Assembly: GCF_025698545.1 (NCBI RefSeq) | Contig: NC_068565.1 | Span: forward strand, 3,472,001-3,536,000 | Reading direction: 5' to 3' | Source: Gossypium raimondii | Lineage: Eukaryota > Streptophyta > Magnoliopsida > Malvales > Malvaceae | DNA length: 64,000 nt | Part shown: positions 47,560-59,219 of the stretch, one piece after another | How the letters are laid out: each line of letters begins with the position of its first letter | Numbering within the stretch: position 1 is the first letter of the stretch | Notes under the pieces: generated by a model | The model's database searches: none | Seen by the model: only the letters and a program-made list of their open reading frames with translations | Told to the model about the DNA's origin: nothing | Program-made: the position numbers and the translations under genes

Positions 47560-48430
47560 TCCTTTCATTGTATTTCATTTGTTTTTACCATTGTGGTTTA
47601 TGATTGCTATGTTAGTATAAGTTTTGGTATCTTTCTGCACATTGCATTGCATAACCGCTCGGTTACACCCTTTTAAGTGGGAGTGAGAAACTACGCCTTC
47701 GTGAGGTTTTTACCTCCGCATGGGATAGTGAATCACTTCCGGGATACATCCGTACCTATGTCTTCGTGAGATTTTCATCTCCGCATGGCCATAGGGAAAT
47801 GTATTCTCCTGAACTGAACTCGGTCCGTATGAACCTATAATGGGTGAGGATCGAGGAATCTGCTAGTTCGGGTACCCTTTCTTTAGAACCGAACCGCATA
47901 TTATGAGCCTTAAGAGCTTACCCTAGGTAGAACCACACTGAATGCCTAGAGGTCACCCGAAAACTTGGTTCAAATCTATGATTATTTTGTTGTATTTTGT
48001 CCGTTTTTGCTACGATTATCATTACTTCGGTTTGTAATTACTCTATTGGTTTGAATATTTTTGATATGTTTCTGCATATTGCATTGCATAACCATTCGAT
48101 TATATCCTTTTAAGTGGGGGTGAGAAGCTATTTCCTTCGTGAGGTCTTCACCTCCGTGCAGGATAGTTGATCGCTTTCGGGATACATCCGTACCTATGTC
48201 TTCGTGAGGTATTCATCTCCGTGCAGCCATAGGGAAATGTATTCCCCTAAACTGAACTCAGTCTGTATGAGCCTATAATGGGTGAGGATTGCGGAATCTG
48301 CCGGTTCGGGTACCCTTATTTTAGAGCCGAACTGCGTATAGTAAGCCTTAGTTGCCCGCCTTAGGAATAATTACACCAAACTCTAGTGATCTCCAGAGTA
48401 GGTGCTCAATTTGTTTCTTACTTGCTTGCT
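47560..48430 (+). repeat. Two-copy direct repeat in the Tat leader (~436-bp period)
   Basis: CATTGCATAACC.. near 47645 recurs near 48084, followed in both by TTTTAAGTGGG.GTGAGAA, CTTCGTGAGGT...CACCTCCG-type phrases and GGGATACATCCGTACCTATG. The copies are diverged. No frame runs through them, so this is leader sequence rather than gag. Confidence 0.65.
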
Positions 48431-49540
48431 CGTGTACTAAACCGTTTCATTTTGTTTCGGTTATGATTGCATTGCATTGCATTGCATTGTGTTTTTCATC
48501 ATAAACAAGAGGTGTTGATTCACGTTCAAGTATCTAAATAGAGAGCTTGTCATAAGAAAATGAGTTTCTTGATAAAGTGGAAAACAATACGGTCGTTCTA
48601 ATACGGTCCGAGAAGATATAACAAAAGAAGGATGATAGTTCAATGGAGGACTATACGACTTTGCTTCGTTGCCCGAAGATTCAAGTCGACAAAGATAATT
48701 CGAGAGTCGTCAACGTCTTGACCTTTTAAAGAAGCTAGCAAGCATCACAAAGATGGACGAACAATGGGTCGCAACTCAAATCAAGCAAAGGAGATAGATG
48801 ATGTGCCCCTTTTGAAGAGTTTTCGAGATTCAATCTTAATGTATGGATTTGAAGAAAATGATCGATGTCTCTACTTCGAGAGTTAGGACGATATCGTATA
48901 TGTAAATATCCATTTTATGTAAAGAGATTTGTTTTCTAGTAAAGTTGTTCTAATAGAATTGAATCAAGAATCAACGTCTCTTTTTGCATTCATGCATCTG
49001 CATTACATTTCATTGCATGCATCTTTTCATTCATTAACATTGCATTTCATTGCATACAATAAATTTCCTAAAATCCAAAAGGGCATTGAGTTCAGAACTC
49101 TAGTACAGAGCCAGATGGATGATAGAGAATTAGAATTCTTTAAAGATATCGATGGTTTATGAGGTAAAGATGTTTGTACCTTTAAAGAAGAAACCGAAAA
49201 ACAAACAAAAACAAAATAATCATCAGGAATTTGTTTCTACATCCCTAGAGGCGTTCTTAACAACGAGACCATGGAGGAGATTCTTGTAATTTTTTTTAGG
49301 ACCATTTCAGAGTAACATTCGGAACGCTCTTATTGCTCTAAGCCTAGGAGCAATAAAAAATCCTTTTGTGGAAAAGGTACATGTCCACTATTCTTTATTT
49401 CAACGAAATGCATTTTTGTGTCCTGTTTTGGCAAATATTCTTTTGTTCCTTCTAGTTCATTCATACTCATACCACACAAATAATTACCCTTTGATTCATT
49501 TGTTCTTTGAGTCTTCTTTCGTTCCTATAATAGGTCTCTA
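48431..49540 (+). other. Tat internal region, no recognisable coding
   Basis: Where gag would be expected I find no gag motif. ATTGCATTGC-type simple repeats lie at 48467-48488, and CATTGCATG/TCATT phrases at 48980-49060. A short frame at 48929-49162 has no domain. Confidence 0.4.
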
Positions 49541-49549
49541 GATATCAAT

Positions 49550-49810
49550 GATATGAGCGACACTGCTATTGACTCAGAATTTCCTTTTGAGCAAGATATG
49601 TATCCAGAGGAACCTCAAGACTTCAAAGATGATCGAGACTGTAGTTTATCTCCTGATTTGTTAAGGATGGTAGATCAAGTAAAAAAAACATATCCTACCT
49701 TACAGAAAATCAGTCAGAAATTGTGAGCTTAGGAGAAGAGAAAAAGGTGAAGATCAGAGCCTGTATCACTGTAGAGACAAAGCGAGACGCCATTGAATTA
49801 CTAAGCTACT
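49550..49810 (+). pseudogene. Tat pol linker remnant (before reverse transcriptase)
   Basis: Conceptual translation gives YPEEPQDFKDDRDCSLSPDL followed, after a frame break, by EIVSLGEEKKVKIRACI, the acidic segment that precedes reverse transcriptase in Tat/Ogre polyproteins. The reverse transcriptase itself is missing: the sequence passes within ~120 bp to integrase. Confidence 0.55.
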
Positions 49811-49914
49811 AAGACGTGTGGACGCTTTTGAGGCTAACAAGATCTTGGACGAGGTCTATACGGGTGTCTAAGGAACACATGCTAATGGTTTTGCAATAAC
49901 CAAGCAAATCATGA

Positions 49915-50205
49915 GATTTGGGTACTGCTGGTCCACCATGGAAGGCGATTGCATCAGTTATACCAAGAAACGCCACAAGGGCAAATTTACGAAGACAAGA
50001 TTTATGTGCTTCCTTTATCTCTTCATGTTATGACTTTTCCATTGACTTTCTCTATGAGGGGCATGGATGTCATTGGGCCGACCTCGCCAAAAGCTTCTGG
50101 CGGTTATCGATTCATCTTTGTGGTCATCGATTACTTCATAAAGTGGGTAGAGGTTGTTTCATATGCCGATATCACAAAGCAGACAATCAGCATTTTTCTT
50201 GAAGA
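49915..50205 (+). pseudogene. Tat integrase remnant
   Basis: Reads YCWSTMEGDCISYTKKRHKG then MDVIGPTSPKASGGYRFIFV and VIDYFIKWVEVVSYADITK. This matches the zinc-binding end and the start of the DDE core of Ty3/gypsy integrases. The first catalytic Asp (GMDVIGP) and the YFIKWVE block are visible; the second Asp and the Glu regions are lost after about 50205. Confidence 0.75.
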
Positions 50206-50486
50206 ATCATATGCCAAAAAGGATCATATTAGACAATACATTGAATTTAAACAACCGCACGACATCAGAAGTTTGCAGTCTGTTCAAGATTAACACCATG
50301 TCGCCCCAAAATGAACGACTCAGTGGAAAAAAAACAAAAAAAGTAAAAAAAAGAGAGCAAAAAAAACAAAAACGAAAAAACCCTCTACCGGGGCAACTCA
50401 TTTCTCACTAGTATATGGAATAGAGGTAGTTTTACCCATCAAAGTTGATATTTCTACCCTTCGAGTCTTGTCAGAGTTGAATTTGG

Positions 50487-50680
50487 ATGAAGCAAATCCA
50501 AGCCCGACATGAACAGTTAAATTTGATTGAAGAGGAAAAATTCAAAGTTATCCGTCTTGGTCAAAAGCACCAAAATAAAATACGCGAGCTCACTAAAAGG
50601 TTCACCCCAGAAAATTCTATGAGGAGCACCTGGTATCGAAAAATCATTTCCATACCAAAGGACTTCAAAAGAAAGTGATG
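50487..50680 (+). pseudogene. Tat pol C-terminal scrap
   Basis: MKQIQARHEQLNLIEEEKFK followed by HQNKIRELTKRFTPENS resembles the region after the integrase core (usually QARYEQLNLIEEKRL..). Flanked by A/G-rich strings (50320-50390, 50790-50850) that look like slippage or decay. Confidence 0.5.
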
Positions 50681-51799
50681 CCAAATCGAGAAGGACCTTA
50701 TCTAGGAGAGCGTCGGTATTGACCAATATAGATGGCAAGAACCTGCCTAATCTTGAGAATTTTGATGCAAGCAATAAAAACTTCACTTGAGAAAAAAAAG
50801 AAACAAAAAGAAAAAAGAAAAGAAAAACGAAAAAGAAAAGAGAAAAAGGATAGGCCAAGGTGAAAACCCGCAAAGGGCGCCTTGAGACCAAAAGGGTTTT
50901 GAATTGAAAACCCAGGAATGGGCAGTTTGAATTTTGATCGAAGGCGGGGCATGCGGTAGTCTTGTCCTCTCCGAATTAATAAGAAGGAAAGATGCTACAT
51001 CTTGGGGCATCAACAAAGTCTTCTAGAACTTCTAGACACATATCAAGTTCAAAAGGGTCCTCAAGAAGTTTAGGGCAGAGAAACTCATGCTATGATATCT
51101 GGGGCACCTATTTCCATTTTATTCATTTTTGTATTTTTGACAAAATATGACATCTTGATTAATTTATTCTCATTTTTTATTCTAGGAAAATTTGCTATCT
51201 TGATTAATTTGTTCATTTAGAGCTTTGCTCTTAGCAAATTTCCATCTTATCCATCGTGATAATCTTTTTCATCTTATTCATCTCGTATCTCAGCAAAATT
51301 TGCTATCTTGATTGATTTGTTTGTTCAGAGCTTTGCTCTCAACAAAGTTTCATTTTTTCCATTTTGATAATCTTTTTCAAGCATTTTTTATTGAAATAAC
51401 GATTAATGAACTGACAATACTCATGCAGAAGGAGTTCTCCATATTACTCTGAAAGTTTCTAAATAATACAAGGACCTGAAACAGGACTATTGTTTAGAAC
51501 TAACCAAACCTAAGGGTTGGAAACATTTGAGAAAGGATAGTCTAAATTGAGACTATTTCTTTGAATCTTATGTCAAAGATACTTGCTGAACCGGAAAACA
51601 TCAGTGATAGAACCTTGACAAACAATGAGGAACGACAACCCAAACATTAAAAGGGATCATTCTCATAACATTCGACATTCATTCAAATGTCATTCATACA
51701 CATCTAGTTATGAGCATTTTATTCATTCTAATCATGTCATCCTAATCACTAGGCATAAATAGGTTCATAAAATAGATTATACAGGTCATGTTCCTCAGG

Positions 51800-52870
51800 G
51801 AACAGAGCAATGAAGTTACCAGATCTTGCCTTCCTGCATTGACGGCGAAGCAGATCAAAGACACAAACCTTGTCTCTCTCGGTTGTAGCAGAGCTGGTTG
51901 AATACAACAGATCTTGCCTTCCTGCGTTGACAGCGAAGCAGATCAAAGACACAAACCTTGCCTCTCGATTGTAGCAGAGCTGGTTGAATACAACAGATCT
52001 TGCCTTCCTGCGTTGACAGCGAAGCAGATCAAAGACACAAACCTTGCCTCTCTCAGTTGTAGCAGAGTTGGTTGAAGACAACAGATCTTGCCTTCCTGCA
52101 TTAACAGCGAAGCAGATCGAACACAAACCTTGCCTCTCTCGGTCGTAGTAGAGCTGGTTGAAGATTGCAGATCTTGCCTTCCTGTATTTGGCAGCAAGCA
52201 GATTGAAGATGGTAGATTTTACCTCCCTGACTACAGTGGAGTACATTGAAGCCGATAATTCTATCTCCCTGGTTAGTAGTGGAATAGATTGAAGATCAAA
52301 GATGGCAGATTTTACCTCACTGACTACAGTGGAGTACATTGAAGCCGATAATTCTATCTCCCTAGTTAGCAGTGGAATAGATTGAAGATCGAAGATGGCA
52401 GATTTTACCTCCCTGACTACAGTGGAGTACATTGAAGTCGATAATTCTATCTCCCTGGTTGGTAGTGGAATAGATTGAAGATTACAGATCTTATCTCCCT
52501 AAGCAGTAGTGGAGCAGATCACATCAAGTCTTATCTCCCTAAGCAGTAGTGGAGCAGACGAAAGAAACCAGTCTTATCTCCCTAAGCAGTAGTGGAGCAG
52601 ACGAAAAAAAACCAGATCTTATCTCCCTAAGCAGTAGTGGAGCAGATCACATCAAGTCTTCTCTCACTAAGCAGTAGTGGAGCAGACGGAAGAAACCACA
52701 TATCTTATCTCCCTAAGCAATAGTGGAGCAGATCGCATCAAGTCTTATCTCCCTAAGCAGTAGTGGAGCAGACAAAACCACAGATCTTATCTCCCTAAGC
52801 AGTAGTGGAGCAGATCGCATCAAGTCTTATCTCCCTAAGCAGTAGTGGAGCAGACGAAAAAAAACCAATC
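51800..52870 (+). repeat. Tandem repeats in the Tat 3' untranslated region
   Basis: Three related blocks. About 51815-52200 has units of ~85-90 bp starting AGATCTTGCCTTCCTGC. About 52200-52470 has units of ~90 bp containing CTATCTCCCTGGTTAGTAGTGG. About 52490-52860 has units of ~35-45 bp containing CTTATCTCCCTAAGCAGTAG then TGGAGCAGA. All share CTCCCT..AGTGGAGCAGAT-like cores, so one short unit was probably amplified at several scales. The minus-strand frame through them simply translates the repeat. Confidence 0.8.
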
Positions 52871-53081
52871 TCATCCCCATGGAGTTGTAGCAGAGTGGAT
52901 TAAAGCTACAAGCATACCTCTTTTTGAAGTTGCCGTGAAGTGGATCAAAGCAAGAAGACGCAGCGGACTGGAATGAAGCTACTTGAAGAAGAGAAGCACT
53001 AGAAGAAGTCAAAACTCGGCGAGACCGGGCAAAATTGGTCTTTCTCAGTCTTTGCTCCATTCCCGTTACACGACAATGAGC

Positions 53082-53094
53082 AAAGAGGGGCAGC
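53082..53094 (+). other. Tat element polypurine tract
   Basis: AAAGAGGGGCAGC directly precedes the 3' LTR start TGTAAGACCC. Confidence 0.75.
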
Positions 53095-55824
53095 TGTAAG
53101 ACCCAATTTTCGCCCGGGCCCAGGCAAACATAAATAAAAACCTAACAACCCCAAAACTTTTACAAGCCCAAACTAAATATAACCCTGGCCCACAAACTTT
53201 AAAATTTTTCAGCCAAAACAAAAAAACCCTAGCCTCCCTAACTCTTTTCAGCCTCCACGCATGCCCACTGCCGCTACTGCTCGCCTATCACCGGCCACCC
53301 ATGCGTCTGACGCCTCTGACACCTGCAGAGAGCAATAAACACGCAGCAGAGAGAAGAAAACAAATCGCAAACAAATAAAAAAAACAATGGATATGAATAG
53401 TTGTATCTGGCTATAAAAGCCGAAATCTAACCTTTGTAAGCTTCTTCCGTTTTTTACAAATATTAAGAAAGAAAAGCAAAACTTAAGGTGAAACTTTGTT
53501 CTCTGTTGAAGTGTTTATTTAAATTTGTTTTGCATTTTTTTTATATTTTATTTTTTATTTTTCTTCATATAATCAAAAATAATAAAAAACTCACCTGGGT
53601 TACGGTCTCTTCGCCGGAGTCCCGTTCTCTGTCACCGGAGACGAGTTTAAAGAAGGGACGAGGAAGGCTTCTTTTTTTCTTACCTGTTTTGCTGGGCTCG
53701 GGCTGAGAACCCCTTTGGTTCCGCATGACTCCGGCCACCGTCCTCGGTGGCGTTGCGACGGGGATGCGGCGGATGACGGCGGGGTTCCAATAGCAGAGAA
53801 GGGGAAGCCCTTTTATTTTTTTTATTCTTTTGTATTCTTTGCAGAAAATGAAACAGTGCATTAAAGGTTCAAAAAAAAGAAAGCATTTTTTTGCTTTTAT
53901 GGATTGCAGAACAGTGCCGTTTGAGGGGGGAAATCAACGCATTCTTGCCCTTAATGGGTAATTTATGCATTTAGTCCCTCCATATTGCGCTGAAGTGCAA
54001 TCTAACCTTTTATTCTTTTGATTATGGGCTGCGAGTTTTGTTTCTGCTTCAATCTGGTCCATAAACCATGCGCAGACCCTCAATGCGTTTAGGGCTGGGG
54101 AATATTTCCCTATAGGTCCTTCACTGTTTGAGCGCGTCCCAATTCGGTCCCGAACCACCCTCTTTTATTTATTTACAGTTTAGACCCCCGAATTTTGGTT
54201 TGATTTTAATTTCATCCTTTAGTTCATTTAATTTATTATTTTTTTTAAAAAAAAAAGGGGAAAAGGGGAGTTCCTTTATTATTCATTTTAAGTTATATAT
54301 ATGTGTATATCTTATTTACCTAATATTTTTCTTATTATTTATATTACTTGATTTAAGTCATTATATACGTACATATTTTTCTATAAAATATATATATACT
54401 CATATACATTTTTACTATATTTTTCATGTACATATTCTTTATTTATTTTAAATATATATTTTTATATTTCATATTCTCTACATGCATATATATATATACT
54501 TATATATTTACATATTTTAATTCATATACTTATAAATGTATGTACATACTTACGTTATTTTATTTTATAATATACATATTTATATCTTTTTGTCTTTATG
54601 TAATATATATACACATGCGCATGTTATTTATATATATGTAATTACGTTTTCATATTTTATAATTCTTATACGTACACACATATATATACGTATAGACATA
54701 CATATTTTCATTATATATACCTACGTAGTTTTTTGTATTTTAATTTTTTTAAATTCATACATGCATTTTTAAATTTTTATAGTTTTATTCATTTCTTTAT
54801 TATCATTATTGTTTTACTTAATGTTTATTTATTTATTTATGTGTCCATTATTATTTTAAAAAATGTTTTAGTTTTTTATTTCATTTATTTACTTGTTATT
54901 GTATATAATTGATTTTTTATATATTTATTTTTGTCATTTTTGCTCGTATTATTTTTACTCGCATTATCGTAATTGTTATTCCGTCACATCAATTTTTACC
55001 CAAATTCGTAAAAAAGGAAAATTTTGGAAATAAAGGCAATACTCGATACTTGAGATCTTCGAGAGAATTGGGCCCTAACGTGCTGGGTTCTAATTTTTTG
55101 TTGAATCTAAATAATCGAGAATGCTCTTTAATAATAAATAAATAAAAGCTCATTATCGGGATTTCAATATGTTGTGTCCTAACGCATTGGATATGACACG
55201 TTATTTTCTCGATACGAGGATTTTTCAAAAATAAAGGCAATATTCCATATTTAGAAAATTCGAGAAAATCGTGCCCTAACTTACTGAGCTTCGATTTTTC
55301 TCGCGTTGATCCTAAATAACCGAATATCCTTTAAAAATTAAAATAAATGAGGTTTAAACAACGAAAAATAAAGGGCAAGCTTACTCTCAAAATACGAGGT
55401 GCCGTGTCCTAACTTACTGGATTTGACATCTTGTTAATTCAAGATAAGAAGGCATTTTTCATTTTGATTTATTCGAGTAAATTTTAAAATAAAACAATAT
55501 AAAGAGGGATCGTATTTTTAAATTCTTTTCGAGTTTTTTTTAATTTTCGACATCAAGACATTAAGTAATCAACTAGGTACCAATTTTGGGCGTATCGAGG
55601 GTGCTAATCCTTCCTCGTGCGTAACCGACTCCCGAACCCGTTTTTCTGAATTTTGTAGACCAAAATCGTTGTTTTAATAAAAATTAAATCGTTTATTAAA
55701 AACAACCACTTTTCGAGGTGACCCGATCACACCTCATCAAAAAAAGGATTGGTGGCGACTCCCATTTTCGTTTTCTTTTTCAAAATCCAAGTCGACCCCG
55801 TTTTATCAAAAAATGGTGTCAACA
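53095..55824 (+). repeat. Tat element 3' LTR
   Basis: Same termini and layout as 44740-47459. Near-identical to it from about 53830 to the end; small indels in T-runs are the commonest differences, apart from the GC-rich cluster at about 53670-53810. Confidence 0.9.
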
Positions 55825-56510
55825 ATTCCCATCGAGAGTAACCTCTCATAGAAATATTGCAAGAGTGATTGTTCAGACAGTCTATGTTGTGTGCAACTTG
55901 CACACAACTTTTTGTATCGCTCCTAGTAATCATAGAGCGATTCAGTCTCCTTTTGCCTAATTCTTACAATGTCCCTCCTTAATTTAACTGCTCGAGCTAT
56001 TGGAAAGAACCAGTTAAGAAATAAATGAGAAATGTCAAACCATGTATTGACAGACCTTGGAGGTAAATAAAATAGCCATTATGTAGCAGAGTCGGCTAAC
56101 AAGAAAGGAAAAGCACGAAGTTTAATTTGATCATCAGTTACTCTTTGAGGTTTCATGCTTGTGCAAACCATATGAAATTCCTTGAGATGGGTATGCAGAT
56201 TTTCATTCTGTAATCCGCGGAAGGTAGGAAATAGATAATTCATGTCTGATTTTAACTCGAATGGCATTTCTCCCACCCGATAAGTTATACATAGGGGAGC
56301 TTGTTCATCTAGGGCTGTTGCAAGTTGGCATATAGTTTGCTCTGCCATATCATCTGGTTCATCGAATGAGAAAATGTCATCGATGTAAAATCCTGTTTTA
56401 AACTGAGGTTGTCGTCATTTACCACGTTGAGTGGCTTCTATTCGCAGTTTTTGAGCCAATTTCTCTATTTCTGGATCAAATTCTAGAGACCCTAGTTTTG
56501 ACCTGGTCAT
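55825..56510 (-). pseudogene. Athila gag, 5' part (above the Tat insertion)
   Basis: ATG at 56510: MTRSKLGSLEFDPEIEKLAQ, then a TGA, then DEPDDMAEQTICQLATALDE, MPFELKSDMNYLFPTF, HLKEFHMVCTSMKPQ and IKLRAFPFLLADSA, a TAA, and LFYLPPRSVNTWFDI to the insertion site. These are the standard Athila gag blocks. At least three in-frame stops disable it. Confidence 0.8.
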
Positions 56511-56567
56511 AAGGAAAACAAATGAAAATTAAAAAAATTTTCAATCCCCGACAACAGCGCTAAAATT

Positions 56568-57977
56568 TGATGGGCATCGAAACCACCAAATAAATTAATT
56601 CCTACAAGAAAATAACTCTAAACAGTAATAAATAGTAGTTTGGACGATTCCATAGGGATTGGTGATTATGATCAACTTTCATGTTTTTCTTGTGAACATA
56701 ATTTTTGTCGTGTCGATAATCGTGGCAATAGACATGCCGACGACTCCAAACGATTTGCTTTAAAATAAATAAAATAAATTAGGGGAGTTTCGAAATGTTT
56801 AGAAATTAAATTATTGAGACAGTATAAATAAACAATTAAATAAATCAGGAATAAAATTAAATTAGAAATTAAATTCGAATTTTGTAAACAAAAATAATAA
56901 GCCTTAGCCTTAGACTCGGTGAATTTCAGTTTCTGAACTAATCCTCGAAATTAGTTTTCTCCTCCAAATAATAAGTTGGTTATAGCGGTTAAGAACGTCC
57001 TAACCACCAACTATACCTCTCATAGTTGATTCCAGCACTACTTGCAAACAAACCTTTATCGATTATCTAACCACAATGCACGCGCTTGCGATTCAAGATT
57101 CCAATAGCCTTGTGTTCTGAACAGCACAACTCAAATTAACAACCTCAACTGCGCAAGACGTTTAAATTTGATCACTATCTCCCTTGATTTGTTCGCAAAA
57201 ATCCAAATACAGCACGGCCTACTTGTCTCTCCAACTGTCTGCCAAAATGACTAAAACCCAACACGCTTTTTGAATTGAAATCGAGTTAACTTTAAGGGAT
57301 GAATTTGTCAATCCCGATATTCCGGAGAGATGGTGAATACCGATTTGAAGGATTTTTAGTGCGAATATGTTTCTCACGATTCCTGACTGGAAAGAATATT
57401 GGCTTAATGCTAATTTGAATTTATTGAAGCATAAAATTAATTAATAATGCTTTGGTTGGTTATTGAAGTAGATTTGAATGGAAATGGTGGTAGGTGAAAG
57501 GGGAAGATCAGCTTAGGAAACAATTAAGCCAAAATATTGAAATGGAAACAAAAGTTGGCAGAATGCCTGCACTCTTTCATGCAAAGTAAAAAAAGAAAAT
57601 AAATTGACTTTTCTATTCAATTGCTAGGAAAATCAAGATGTATTTTTTCAAGTTCACCATGCCACCATAAACCATATGCTAAGATTAGGCTAATCCCACC
57701 TACCCAGTAATTACATGAAATAAATATTAGATTTCTTTTCTAATTTTAGCTTATACAAAGTCAAAAATATGATCAAACCCTAAATGTCTCCAAATTTCTG
57801 ATTCGACCTCTCTTTAATTTCTCATCCTTCAATTTAATCATTTTTTGCTTGTTTTCAAATTAAAGCATCCGAAATTCGTTCTTGATAAGATTTAAAATAA
57901 AATTCACCAATCAGCAGAAATTAATTCAAAAACAAGTTGATTTGAGCACATAAAATATGTAAAACAAATTTGTTATC
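56568..57977 (-). repeat. Athila 5' LTR, 1410 bp
   Basis: Plus-strand order TGATGGGCATC..TGTTATCA. Same length as 7882-9291. The primer-binding site lies just inside, on the minus strand, at 56546-56562 (GCGCTGTTGTCGGGGA). Confidence 0.8.
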
Positions 57978-59160
57978 ATTATAATAATTTTATATTCAAT
58001 TGGTTTAATCTAACTAATTATTTTGAATTTCATTGTCATGACTTATAGGTGATAAAATATACAATTTATTATGATTAATTTTAAAATTATTATTCGGTAC
58101 ATTGTGGAAAAAAATCACAAGATCACATATGCATGTCCATGTATTTATTTATAGATTTTAAATATAATTTAAAGACCACTTGTTATTATTTAACTTTTGC
58201 TTGTGGAATTTTTCTTTCTATCAAATAATAATCCTTAAAATCATTATCCAGAAAGAAAAATATTAATATTGTTGCAAGTTATTAAATACTTTTGGAACAT
58301 TGTAGATAAACCTGTATCACATTAACCAATTCCAACTACAATTGGGACAAACAAATCAATGAAAGCATTTTTTTTAATATAAGTCAATGCAAGTATTAAG
58401 TCTTCTTTGAAACACAAAAAACATTTAAGTCGCTAAGAGCGACAACAACCTTTAATTAAACAAATATAATGATAAGAATATATATAATATAATATTTGTC
58501 TAGTTTTCTTTTGGACGTACAATACTTGTCTACTTAATTTACTTATTTGATTATTTTATTTATAAAGTAACAAAATGTTAATATTTTTATTTCAAATGAA
58601 ACATTATAATGTCAAAACATTTTATAAAATACTTTTTATTGTTGTGTCCTGTCATACCCGTATCCTTATTTTAAAAAATTATCATATCACTATGTTCATA
58701 TCATGTCGCACAGTATTACATGTCTTTGTCCGTGTTTCATAAATAGTTTTTAAATGTTATTTTAAAATAATTATTTTAAAATAATTATATATGTCTTCAT
58801 TTATTTTGCATGAGTTTAAAATAATAAAATTTAAATATAGATATAAGTTCTATTAATTTGTATAAAACCATTTAATTAAATTTAGATTTAAATCTAAAGT
58901 CTAAATTTAAATTTTAATTATCACAACAATCAACTTAAATTAATTCAAAAGCTCAATTTGAACATCAAAGGTCTACAAAAGTTGAATCATTATATGTGTA
59001 CTTCGGGTAATTACTTATTTCGCCTGAATTGAAGCCCCCCTCTTTTTTAGGAATTTCGGGTCTCTTTAGTTACTTTTTGAATAGATATTGCAATTATTTA
59101 AATTTTTTTTATCAAAAGGAATTTTTTTTTTAGAATAAAACTTCATAAATAAAAAAGGTC
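57978..59160. other. Third copy of the intergenic flank; mTERF deleted
   Basis: Aligned with 9292-10380 and 16160-17240. Near 59165 it jumps straight to the end of RLK G (a scrap AAGAGGAAGTTGATG.. then the kinase tail), so the ~3 kb holding mTERF in the other two units is missing here. Confidence 0.7.
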
Positions 59161-59219
59161 ATGAGAGAACCCAAGAGGAAGTTGATGTCTACTTGACTCA
59201 TCATTAGAGTAACAATATT

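Larger units (their letters stand above)
44740..55824 (+). mobile_element. Tat/Ogre-like Ty3/gypsy retrotransposon, non-autonomous, 11.1 kb
   Basis: Complete at both ends: 5' LTR 44740-47459 (2720 bp), primer-binding site, internal region 47460-53094, polypurine tract, 3' LTR 53095-55824 (2730 bp), with the ATTCC target duplication. The internal region keeps only scraps: a protease/RT-linker-like stretch near 49550-49800, an integrase remnant at 49930-50200 and a pol C-terminal scrap near 50487-50680. Gag and reverse transcriptase are not recognisable. The 3' untranslated part holds tandem repeats (51800-52870). The long LTRs, the TGGCGACTCC primer site and the repeats before the 3' LTR point to the Tat/Ogre lineage. 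Most of the two LTRs match almost base for base, so the insertion is recent relative to its Athila host. Confidence 0.88.
40958..57977 (-). mobile_element. Athila-like Ty3/gypsy element, internally deleted, split by a Tat element
   Basis: Minus-strand element: 5' LTR 57977-56568, primer-binding site, gag from 56510, protease 43713-43075, polypurine tract, and a truncated 3' LTR 41588-40958. Gag is interrupted at 55825/44739 by the 44740-55824 element. Reverse transcriptase, RNase H and integrase are absent: only ~1.5 kb separates protease from the polypurine tract. Stops in gag confirm it is dead. The 3' LTR lacks its outer ~780 bp, so no target duplication can be scored. Its right flank (57978 onward) is the same as beside the other Athila LTRs, so all three descend from one insertion. 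Confidence 0.85.

Noticed and set aside
50207..51016. Phe/Leu/Ser-rich minus-strand frames
   Set aside because: Reverse complement of A/G-rich decayed retrotransposon sequence.
51749..52432. 227-codon repetitive protein on the minus strand
   Set aside because: Opposite strand to the element and entirely made of its 3' tandem repeats; no domain.
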